Shown piece by piece: positions 6,959 to 14,030 of a stretch of 48,406 bases of DNA; positions within the stretch are counted from its first letter, which is position 1, and each line of letters begins with the position of its first letter. Source of the DNA: Nocardiopsis alborubida. GTDB taxonomy: Bacteria > Actinomycetota > Actinomycetes > Streptosporangiales > Streptosporangiaceae. Location of the stretch: NCBI RefSeq assembly GCF_012396365.1, contig NZ_JAAXPG010000043.1, forward strand, positions 1 to 48,406, in the 5' to 3' direction. Under the pieces are notes generated by a model, which was not told the DNA's origin, did no database searches, and saw only the letters and a list, made by a program, of their open reading frames with translations. Position numbers and translations under genes: made by a program.

Positions 6959-8059
6959 ATGGGACTGCGACGGATCCTCCCCCACACCGCCCCTCCGCCC
7001 GGACGGCGCGCGCCGGGAAGAGGCGACGACGGACAGGCCAACGTCCTGCTCCTGTTCGGGCTCACCCTGGCCCTGCTCTCGCTGACCCTGCTGTTCGTGC
7101 GGGTGGGCGCCGCCAACGACCAGCGCTCGCGGACCCAGACCGCGGCCGACGCCGCAGCACTGGCGGCGGTGGGCGCCCTCCAGGAACGGGCCGCGCAGGA
7201 CATCGTCGACGGCGCCTACCCCATGCCCTGGTTCGACGAGGAGGCCGCCGAGGCGCGCGCCGAGGAGTACGCGCGGAGCAACGGGGCGGTCCTCACCGAC
7301 ATCCGCGCCAGCGACAACGTCATGGGACGCAGCGGCAACATCGTGCGGGTGGAGGTGCGCGGCGCCGTGTGCCAGCGCGAACTGGAGGAGGACGGGTCCC
7401 GGCACTGGAACGACGTGGTCTGCGACGGCAGTGAGGAGGAGACCAACACCGTCGTCGGCAACGCCTCGGCCATCGCCATCGTCCGTATCCCCCACGAGTG
7501 CGGGCGCGACGGGGGCGAACTGGTCTGCGACGGCGGCACCGTCGACGACCTCGCCTCCGCCAAGCGCCTGATCGACGTGCACCTGGTCGACCAGGAGGGC
7601 CGCTACAGGTTCAACCCCGACTTCGTCGGAGGGGGCGGACCCAGCGTGGACTGCGCCGCGCTGGGGTCGCTGCACCCCATCATGTGCGCGGCGCACCAGC
7701 GCCTTCAGCAGGAGTTCCCGGGCTTCTATCTCTCCGCGGGCGGCCGGCGCACCGAGCCGGGCAGCGACCACGACAGCGGCGAGGCGGTGGACTACATGAT
7801 GGCGGAACTGGGCGCGGTGCCCACCCCGCAGATGCACGCCACCGCCATCACGGTGATCGACTGGGTGATCCAGAACTCCCACCAGCTCGGGGTCAAGGGC
7901 ATCATCTACGAGCAGCGCATCTGGAACGCGACCGGTGGGAACCCGGACCCGGTGGGCCCCTGGTCGAGCGTGAGCCGTCCCATGGACAACAGGGGCAGCA
8001 ACACCCAGAACCACATCGACCACATCCACCTGGCGGCGGGCGTCGGTCCCATGCGGTGA
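6959..8059 (+). CDS. TadG-like membrane protein with ARB_07466-type C-terminal domain
   Basis: 366 residues from the ATG at 6959. An upstream in-frame extension to 6854 has low-complexity composition and is not favoured. Residues 20-50 are DDGQANVLLLFGLTLALLSL, the TadE/TadG-like N-terminal helix with the QTAADAAALAAVGAL repeat typical of TadG proteins. The middle (60-230) is the pseudopilin-like or extracytoplasmic part with several cysteines. Residues about 235-366 form the extracellular domain found in actinobacterial proteins annotated ARB_07466-like: SDHDSGEAVDYMM, then VIQNSHQLGVKGIIYEQRIW, and a terminal NHIDHIHLA. The S-D-H and D-H-I-H residues resemble zinc ligands of LAS/M15-type peptidases, so a wall-peptide hydrolase role is possible but unproven. 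Probably acts outside the membrane. Confidence 0.65.
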   Translation: MGLRRILPHTAPPPGRRAPGRGDDGQANVLLLFGLTLALLSLTLLFVRVGAANDQRSRTQTAADAAALAAVGALQERAAQDIVDGAYPMPWFDEEAAEARAEEYARSNGAVLTDIRASDNVMGRSGNIVRVEVRGAVCQRELEEDGSRHWNDVVCDGSEEETNTVVGNASAIAIVRIPHECGRDGGELVCDGGTVDDLASAKRLIDVHLVDQEGRYRFNPDFVGGGGPSVDCAALGSLHPIMCAAHQRLQQEFPGFYLSAGGRRTEPGSDHDSGEAVDYMMAELGAVPTPQMHATAITVIDWVIQNSHQLGVKGIIYEQRIWNATGGNPDPVGPWSSVSRPMDNRGSNTQNHIDHIHLAAGVGPMR

Positions 8060-8146
8060 CCGCGCCCCGCGCGGGGGTCCGGGGAGTTGTCCACAGGCGT
8101 CGGGAAGGGCTTGCCGGGGCGGCGTCCGCCCCCGAACCTGGAGGGT

Positions 8147-9022
8147 ATGACAGTCCGTGAGCACACCCTTCCCGACCGTTCCCTCCTTCTGCGCACGCTC
8201 GCGCCGGTCGTCGGCCCGCTCTCCCCCGACGCGGTGGTCTGCGACATCACCGCCTCCTACGTCTGGGGCGTGGACCTGCACGCGGCGGGCGTCCGCGCCA
8301 CACGCACCCGCCCGCACGTGGCGGTCCCCCGGGGCGTGCGCACCAGCGGCATGCCGGTGGTCGCCCACCGGGAGCACGTGCCCGCCGCGGACCGCGACGT
8401 GGTGGAGGGCGTGCGCGTCACCACCCCGGTGCGCGCGGCCGTCGACGTCGCCGCCCGCGCGCCCTCGGTCTTCGTGGCCACGGCCCGCCTCGACGCCTTC
8501 CTCTCCCGGGGGCTGGTCACCAAGGGGGACCTGGTCCCCGCCACCCGCCGGGCCCGCTCCCAGCGGCAGCTGAGGCAGCTGCGCACCGCCCTGCGCTACT
8601 CCTCGGAGCTGAGCCGGTCGCCCGCCGAGTCGTGGACGCGTGTGCTGGTCCTGGAGGCGCTCCTGCCCCCTCCCGTCCCGCGGTGCCCGGTCCCCACCGA
8701 CGAGGGCGTGTTCCACGCCGACCTCGGCTGGCCCGGCCAACGGGTGGCGCTGGAGTACGACGGCCCGGAGTTCCACTCCCCGACTGTGGCCGGGGCGAGC
8801 GACCGGGTCCGGTACGCGGCGATGCGGGCGCAGGGCTGGGAGGTGGTCTCGGCGCGCGTGCACGACCTCCAGTCGCGGCCGGGACGGCTGCTGCGCCGCA
8901 TCCTGCACGCGCTCACCCGCCAGGGCTGGTCGTGCCCTCCCGAGCACCTCCGGCTCGTCCGGAGCCGCGTGCGCGCCTACGAGAGGGAGCCGCCCCAGCT
9001 GTTCGGCCCCCGGCCGCGCTAG
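8147..9022 (+). CDS. DUF559 (Vsr/restriction-fold) protein, AbiEi-like
   Basis: 291 residues. The ATG at 8147 follows GGAGGG closely; a TTG start 60 bases upstream is less likely. The first 180 residues resemble AbiEi-type antitoxin/transcriptional regulator proteins (MPVVAHREHVP, VRVTTPVRAAVDVAAR). The last 110 are a DUF559 domain: SPAESWTRVLVLEALLPP, then HADLGWPGQRVALEYDG, FHSP, a conserved Asp-Arg pair (SDRVRYAAMRAQGWEVV) and VHDLQSRP. DUF559 has the fold of the very-short-patch repair and type II restriction nucleases; E-Y-D-G and the preceding D are the usual catalytic acids and are present. These proteins are common, often single, in actinomycetes and their role is unknown. No methylase or toxin partner is adjacent. 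Confidence 0.65.
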   Translation: MTVREHTLPDRSLLLRTLAPVVGPLSPDAVVCDITASYVWGVDLHAAGVRATRTRPHVAVPRGVRTSGMPVVAHREHVPAADRDVVEGVRVTTPVRAAVDVAARAPSVFVATARLDAFLSRGLVTKGDLVPATRRARSQRQLRQLRTALRYSSELSRSPAESWTRVLVLEALLPPPVPRCPVPTDEGVFHADLGWPGQRVALEYDGPEFHSPTVAGASDRVRYAAMRAQGWEVVSARVHDLQSRPGRLLRRILHALTRQGWSCPPEHLRLVRSRVRAYEREPPQLFGPRPR

Positions 9023-9040
9023 ACGGTACAGGACCCAACA

Positions 9041-9070
9041 GCCCGGCCGCGGCCCGGGCCGCGGCCGGGC
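9041..9070. repeat. 30-bp perfect G+C palindrome
   Basis: The 30 bases from 9041 to 9070 are an exact palindrome made only of G and C (core GGCCGCGGCCCGGGCCGCGG) with no spacer. It starts 18 bases after the stop of the DUF559 gene and ends 24 bases before the next gene's GTG. As RNA it would fold into a strong hairpin with a tight loop, so a terminator or a processing/attenuation structure is likely; as DNA it could extrude a cruciform. The motif GGCCGCGGCCCGGG recurs in the hairpin at 38724-38761. Confidence 0.7.
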
Positions 9071-9093
9071 ACGACGCGACAGGAGGTGGACAC

Positions 9094-9674
9094 GTGGACC
9101 GGGGCAACACCCTGCTGGAGTACGCCGCCCTGCTGCTGGCGGTGCTGTCCCTGCTCGTGGTGGCCGCCGCGCACGGAGCGCTGGAACGCTTCCCCGCGGA
9201 GCTGCGCGGAGCCGTGCACCGGGCGCTGGGCGGCGGGTCCGGTTCCCGTCCAGCGGACGGCACGGACACCGGTGACGGCACGGCCACAACCGGCCACGGA
9301 CCCGTGCCGGACGAGGACTGGAGGCTGGACCCGGCTGCCGCCGCGGAGGCGGTCCTGCGCTGCGCCCGGGCGGGCGCCCTCCCCGATCCGGTGGCCCGGA
9401 CGGACTGCGCGCTGTCCCTCCTGGGCCTGCTGGAGGCCCGGCTGCTGGAGGCCACCGTCCTGCGGTTGCAGGGCGAGGATCTGCACGAACTCTTCCGCAG
9501 CCCGTCCTTCGGCGCCTCCGCCGCGGCCCGGACCGCGGTCAGGCTGCTGTGGGAGCACGCCGCCGAGGAGACCCTGCGGCGGCTGTCGCGGACCCGCACC
9601 TTCGGATTCCTCGAACCGTTCCTGGAGTCGCCCCACCGCGACTGGGTGCTCACCTTCGTGGATGTCGGAAGTGA
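9094..9674 (+). CDS. Class III signal (pilin-headed) protein of unknown function; 3' end uncertain, probably frameshifted
   Basis: GTG start at 9094 with a perfect AGGAGG at 9081-9086. The N-terminus MDRGNTLLEYAALLLAVLSL is a Flp/Tad-type signal (Gly, then Glu at +5, Tyr at +6, hydrophobic helix). Residues 45-75 are a Ser/Thr/Gly linker, followed by an alpha-helical region rich in Leu/Ala/Arg with three Cys; no family recognised. Codon third positions are strongly G/C until about 9660 and then become mixed. No stop occurs in this frame before 10785, which would overlap the whole next gene, so I place the end at the TGA 9672-9674 of another frame. Either an indel is present in the sequence or the gene has decayed or been fused. 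The start is firm; the end is not. Confidence 0.5.
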
Positions 9675-9817
9675 TCACGTGCGTGGGACCATCGAACGGA
9701 ACACTGCGTCACCGCGTCGTACCACCCGTCACCCTCCGATGCCAGACGAAGACGATCCGCAAACCCCCCGCGTCCCCCGGCGGTCGCGCGAAGATCCGCA
9801 GAAACGAGGCCCAGGCC

Positions 9818-10729
9818 GTGTCGGTTCCGTCGATGCCGCACCCCTCCGACCCCGACGAGCAGCCCTCCCCGGGAGGGCGGCCCAACTGGCTCGTATCCCT
9901 CCTCATGGTGCTGGTCAGCGTGGCCGTGGTCGCCAGCGGATGGGCTGCGGCCCGGCTCGTCGTGGGCGATCCCCTCCCCCCGCTGGACGTCGCGGAGGGC
10001 CCCGAGTCCCGACCGCCGCGAAGCGGAACCGCCCGTACCGCGGCCGACCCCGAGGACGCCGAGGCCTACCTGGAGGCCGCCGCCGAACTCGTGGAGGACT
10101 CCTCGGCCTTCCACCTCACCTTCACCGTGTACGACGGGGAGACCGACCCGCGGGACGCGCCGGAGCCCGACGCCGGAGCCGCCGACGCACTCCCCGAGCC
10201 GCCCGCGACCCACCCCACGGCCTCGGCCGGACCGGCGACGTCGGGCCGCGGGCAGGCCATGTACGACTCCGGGACCGAACCGGAGTTCGACCACTACTTC
10301 TCCACCGCGGACGGGTTGGGCGTGTACCGCTACGACGTGGGCGACGGCCAGCTCATGATGACCGCCGACCGGGGCCTGGAGCTGCTGGACCCGCCCAGCC
10401 CCGCCGACCGCTACCTGTGCTCGCGCGCGTACGGGTCGGCCAAGCTGCGCGAGGTACTCGACACCTCCGCCGACCTCGCGCTGGAGGGGCTGGAGGAGGT
10501 GAGCCTGGAGTGGCCGGAGCTGCGCAGCACGCACAGCGCCTACCACTACACGGGCACGTTCACGGCCATGCTGGGCGGCTACGACCCCGAGACCGGGCGC
10601 AACACCCTCACCACCGTCCGGGACGCCGAGTTCGAGCTGTGGATCGACGAACAGGGGTACCCGCGCAGGTTCGACTACCGCACCGAGACCGGTGTCGGGG
10701 AGAGCTACGAGTACCACTCGTTCAACTGA
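9818..10729 (+). CDS. Membrane-anchored extracytoplasmic protein, LppX/LprG-like fold suspected
   Basis: 303 residues. I choose the GTG at 9818 because GAGG (9806-9809) precedes it at a good distance; an ATG five codons later is possible. A proline-rich cytoplasmic tail leads to one membrane helix (residues about 20-47, WLVSLLMVLVSVAVVASGW). A Pro/Ala-rich acidic linker follows, and then a beta-rich domain with FHLTFTVYDGE, YFSTADGLGVYRYDVG, THSAYHYTGTF and a terminal FELWIDEQGYPRRFDYR. The last motif is typical of actinobacterial lipid-binding lipoproteins of the LppX/LprAFG group, although there is no lipobox here. Function unknown. Its last eight bases overlap the convergent pectate-lyase-like gene. 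Confidence 0.65.
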   Translation: MSVPSMPHPSDPDEQPSPGGRPNWLVSLLMVLVSVAVVASGWAAARLVVGDPLPPLDVAEGPESRPPRSGTARTAADPEDAEAYLEAAAELVEDSSAFHLTFTVYDGETDPRDAPEPDAGAADALPEPPATHPTASAGPATSGRGQAMYDSGTEPEFDHYFSTADGLGVYRYDVGDGQLMMTADRGLELLDPPSPADRYLCSRAYGSAKLREVLDTSADLALEGLEEVSLEWPELRSTHSAYHYTGTFTAMLGGYDPETGRNTLTTVRDAEFELWIDEQGYPRRFDYRTETGVGESYEYHSFN

Positions 10730-11789
10730 CCCCGGCCTCCGCCGAGACCACGTCGGGGACGCGGGCGGTGTCGTCCATCTCGTAGGCGTAGGGCGGGTCG
10801 GCGACCTCGCCGAGCAGGTCGGGCTGCGCGGAGTCCACGAGCAGGTTGTCGCGGGTGACCACGTTGCCGGGCTCCTCCTCCGCGGTGGACACCGAGAGCC
10901 GGGTGCCCTCGAAGTAGTTGCCCTCCACCAGGACGTTGGAGTCGTCGGCCGACTCCACCCCGTACTCCTCGTTGGCCCGGAAGTAGTTGTTGAACACGTG
11001 CACGTGCTCGGCGAACCGCGCCCTGGGGTGGTGGCCCGCCGTCCCGTCGAAGTAGTTGTGGTGCACGGTGACCCGCAGGGCGCCCGGCCCCTCCTCCCCG
11101 CCGCCGACGGCGAGCGCCGACTCGGCGTCGGTGAAGTGGTTCCAGGACAGGGTGACGTGGTCGGCGCCTTCGGTCACCGAGACGAGGGGGTCCTCCCCGC
11201 CGCCGGAGAACGTGGAGCCGTCCACCCACACGTGGTGGGCCCCGCCGCGCACGGCCACCGCGGTCCCGTCGGCCTCCACCCGCAGGTTGGACAGGACGAC
11301 GTTGCTGGCCCCGTCGACCACCAGCCGACCGCCGGTGAGCTCTGCGCCGCCCTCGACGCCCACGAGGGTCTTGTCCGAGCCGACCTCCATCGCACCGTCC
11401 AGGTCGATCGGTCCGGTGACCTCGACGGTGAGCGGTTCCTCGGCGGCCAGGTGGTCGGCCAGCTCCCCGGCGTCGGAGGCGGTGACGGTCTCCCCCTCCG
11501 CACCGCCGACCGCGCCCGGGTACTCCTCGCCGTCGCGCTCCAGCGGCTCACCCGCCCAGCCGACCGGCCCGCCATGCTCCCCCTCCGGCGTCTCCTCCGG
11601 TGTTTCGCCCGGGGTCTCTCCCGGGGCCTGCTCCGCCGGGGATCCGGACTCGTCGGCCTCCGTGTCCGGTTCGGCGGCGGCACCGGTCTGCGGCTGCGTC
11701 GCGGCCTCCTCCTCTTCCTGTGAACACGAGGTGAGGGCAGCGCACAACAGCGCCGCCGCGGCCGCGGCGGCGATCGGGTGAGGTCTCAT
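10722..11789 (-). CDS. Pectate lyase (PL1)-like beta-helix lipoprotein lacking the catalytic arginine
   Basis: 355 residues from the ATG at 11789. The N-terminus ends in the lipobox ALTSC, so it is probably membrane-lipid anchored. An acidic Glu/Gly/Pro linker (30-80) precedes a right-handed beta-helix with PL1 signatures: HHVWVDGSTF, VTLSWNHFTD, and PRARFAEHVHVFNNYF. In active pectate lyases the loop reads RxPxxR, the first Arg being the base, and calcium is held by acidic residues around the DG(L/I)xD and WNHFxDH(D)K segments. Here the first Arg is His253, the segments read EDPLVSV and TDAESA, so both sites are altered. The fold is clear; lyase activity is doubtful. It may bind or cut another polysaccharide. 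It is convergent with the gene before it. Confidence 0.65.
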   Translation of the reverse strand: MRPHPIAAAAAAALLCAALTSCSQEEEEAATQPQTGAAAEPDTEADESGSPAEQAPGETPGETPEETPEGEHGGPVGWAGEPLERDGEEYPGAVGGAEGETVTASDAGELADHLAAEEPLTVEVTGPIDLDGAMEVGSDKTLVGVEGGAELTGGRLVVDGASNVVLSNLRVEADGTAVAVRGGAHHVWVDGSTFSGGGEDPLVSVTEGADHVTLSWNHFTDAESALAVGGGEEGPGALRVTVHHNYFDGTAGHHPRARFAEHVHVFNNYFRANEEYGVESADDSNVLVEGNYFEGTRLSVSTAEEEPGNVVTRDNLLVDSAQPDLLGEVADPPYAYEMDDTARVPDVVSAEAGVS

Positions 11790-12244
11790 CAAGGGCTTTC
11801 CAACGCAGCGGGACAGGGGGTGTGGGGGCTGGGGCGCTGCCGGGCGGCGCCGTGAGCCCGTGGCGGCGTCGCACGGCCACGGGGGGAGCACGGGCCTCCC
11901 GACGGACGGCCCCGGCGTTCCCGGTCGTCCACCTGCCCGGGCAGACGGGCGGGGCGGGCCGGAAACGATGCCTAGACCTTGCCACAGCCGGGTCCGCGGC
12001 CCCAACCCCAGCCCCCGCCCCGGGTCGGCACACGCGCGGCTTGTGGGGGACGACACACCGCACGGGGACCACGCGGCTGGAGCGGCGCCGCCCCGCCCGG
12101 GACGAGGCGCACGGCCGGGGCCGTCGCCGAGCCGCGGGGGAGGCGCGGCAGCCCCGGGCGGCACACGGCGAAGGGCGCCGGTCCCCGTGCGGGGGCCGGC
12201 GCCCTGGCACACCCGCTCAGGCGGCGGGCGTTGACGTCACGGGG
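11790..12244. other. Intergenic region between the lyase-like gene and the ABC importer operon
   Basis: About 455 bases of very G+C-rich sequence without a supportable gene. It should hold the promoter of the leftward lyase-like gene near 11790-11850 and the 3' end of the leftward ABC operon, including the strong hairpin at 12173-12204. Several open frames cross it but only with repetitive Pro/Arg/Gly content. Confidence 0.5.
12173..12204 (-). terminator. Terminator hairpin after the ABC importer operon
   Basis: GGGCGCCGGTCCCC (12173-12186) and GGGGGCCGGCGCCC (12191-12204) pair over 14 positions with one mismatch or wobble and a four-base loop. It lies about 40 bases beyond the stop of the binding-protein gene on the minus strand. 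No T-tract follows, as is usual in actinomycetes. Confidence 0.6.
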
Positions 12245-13945
12245 CTACTCGGCGGCCCAGCCGATGTCCTCGTAGACGTAGTCGGAGGCCAGACCGAACT
12301 CCCCCCAGTTGTGCAGGTCCTCGTTCATGACGTAGAGGCCGGGACGCTCGAAGAAGGGGATGGTCGCGACCTCCTCCCACAGGAGGCGGTCGATCTCGTT
12401 GGCGAGTTCGGCGTAGCGTTCCGGGTCGGTCTCGGCACGCATCTCGCCGAACTTCTGGTCGATCTCCTCGGTCGAGGTACGGGCGAGGTTGTTGCCCCAC
12501 TCCCCGTTCTCGTCCGGCATGCCGTAGTTCTCCTGGGCGTCGCCCGCGTAGGGGTTGGAACCGGTGAGAACGTACGTGGCGACCTCGTAGTTGCCGGGGA
12601 TGACGTACTCGGAGAACAGGGCGTTGTTCGGCACCTGTTGGACCTTGACCTCGATGCCGATCTCAGCGAGCATGTCGCGGCCGATCTCAGCCTCGTCCTG
12701 GGCGATGGCCATGTCGTCCGAGGCCACCCAGTCCAAGGACAGCGTCTCGCCCTTCTCGTTGGTGCGGAACTCGGCGCCCTCCTCCAGGGTCCACCCCGCC
12801 TCGTCGAGCAGCTCCGCCGCACGCTCGGGGTCGTACTCCCCGTACCCCTCGCTGTTGTCCTGGTAGCCGTTCTGGCTGGACCGGAGCAGGCGGTTGGTCT
12901 CACCGGTGATCGGCCAGTCGACCGCGCCCAGGGCGATCTCCGCGAGGGCGCTGGTGTCCAGGCCCAGGGAGATCGCGTGGCGGACGCGAACGTCCTCAAG
13001 GTTCGGGCTCGCGCCGTTGAGCGAGGCGAACCGGTAGGCGTGGTTGACGGCCCGGGTGAAGTAGGTGCCCTCCCTGTCTCTGAGCAACTCGTAGCCGGCC
13101 GCGTCGTAACCGAGGTAGAAGCCGTCGATCTCACCGTTGTTGAAGGCGCCGGCCATGGCGTCGGTGCCCATGGCGTCGAAGACGATCTCGTCCAGCAGGG
13201 GCTCGGTGCCCCACCAGTCCTCGTTCTTCGTGATCGTGATGCGCTCGGTGACGTCGTCGAACTCCACGTCCCCGAAGGGCCCCGCGGTGACGGGGTAGTC
13301 CTTGACGTAGCCCTCCTTGAAGAGCTCCTCGTCCTCCATGTACTCCTTGGGGTACAGCGGGGAGAACAGGGACGGCCACTCGGCGAAGGGCTCGTCGAAC
13401 CTCAGGGTGAAGGAGTACTCGTCGTCTCCGGGGACGAACTCGGTGATCTGGTCGTACCCGTCGGTGCCTCCGAGCTCCCAGTCGCCCTCACGCGAGCCGC
13501 TGACGGTCTCGACCTGGGCCTCGTAGTCCTCGGAGGTGATGGGTTCACCGTCGGACCACACCGCGTCGGGGTTGAGCTCGTAGAAGACTTCGAGACCGTC
13601 ATCGCTGACCCCGTAGTCGAGGACGAAGTCCTCGTTGGGAGAGGGCAGCCCCTCTGCGTCGTACCGGGTCGGGTTGGGCAGCACCGCGGCGGTCACCCGG
13701 CGTACGTTGGCCATGTTGCCCTGGGTGTGCCACATGTTGTGCTGCTGGTCGTAGGCGCTGATGGCCCACACGAAGCTGCCACCCTCCCGCAGGTCCTCGC
13801 GGGGCGCGGGGTTCAGGTCCTCGGCAGCGAGGGAGGCCACCTGCTCCTGGGCGTCTCCCTGGTCGTCACCGCCTCCGCCACAGGCGCTGGCCACGAGGAC
13901 CAGTGCCGCGGCCGGGGCGAGGTAGCGCACCTTCCCGATTCGCAT
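12245..13945 (-). CDS. ABC importer substrate-binding lipoprotein (SBP family 5, oligopeptide/nickel type)
   Basis: 566 residues from the ATG at 13945, with GAGGAAA upstream. The signal peptide ends in a lipobox, VASACGGGG (Cys22). The mature protein has the SBP_bac_5 hallmarks: YELNPDAVWSDGEPITSED (the WSDG.P.T motif), FTLRFDEPFAEWPSLF, VRHAISLGLD and a late LLDEAGWT segment. It captures its ligand outside the membrane and delivers it to the permeases encoded upstream. Ligands of this family include peptides, nickel and opines; the binding pocket does not reveal which. It is the last gene of the operon, separated from the ATPase gene by 85 bases that contain a stem-loop, an arrangement that often lets the binding protein be made in excess. 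Confidence 0.85.
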   Translation of the reverse strand: MRIGKVRYLAPAAALVLVASACGGGGDDQGDAQEQVASLAAEDLNPAPREDLREGGSFVWAISAYDQQHNMWHTQGNMANVRRVTAAVLPNPTRYDAEGLPSPNEDFVLDYGVSDDGLEVFYELNPDAVWSDGEPITSEDYEAQVETVSGSREGDWELGGTDGYDQITEFVPGDDEYSFTLRFDEPFAEWPSLFSPLYPKEYMEDEELFKEGYVKDYPVTAGPFGDVEFDDVTERITITKNEDWWGTEPLLDEIVFDAMGTDAMAGAFNNGEIDGFYLGYDAAGYELLRDREGTYFTRAVNHAYRFASLNGASPNLEDVRVRHAISLGLDTSALAEIALGAVDWPITGETNRLLRSSQNGYQDNSEGYGEYDPERAAELLDEAGWTLEEGAEFRTNEKGETLSLDWVASDDMAIAQDEAEIGRDMLAEIGIEVKVQQVPNNALFSEYVIPGNYEVATYVLTGSNPYAGDAQENYGMPDENGEWGNNLARTSTEEIDQKFGEMRAETDPERYAELANEIDRLLWEEVATIPFFERPGLYVMNEDLHNWGEFGLASDYVYEDIGWAAE

Positions 13946-14006
13946 GGGGATTTCCTCTCTGGGGTGATGCAGCCAGCGCGCGGGGTGGCGCTGGCCGTGA
14001 CGAGCC

Positions 14007-14028
14007 GGTCGTCGGGGGTCGGACGACC
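14007..14028 (-). promoter_or_regulatory. Short stem-loop between ATPase and binding-protein genes
   Basis: GGTCGTC (14007-14013) pairs with GACGACC (14022-14028) around an eight-base loop. It begins three bases after the stop of the double-ATPase gene. It may slow RNA decay or partly terminate, setting different levels for the genes on either side. This role is inferred from position only. Confidence 0.3.
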
Positions 14029-14030
14029 TC

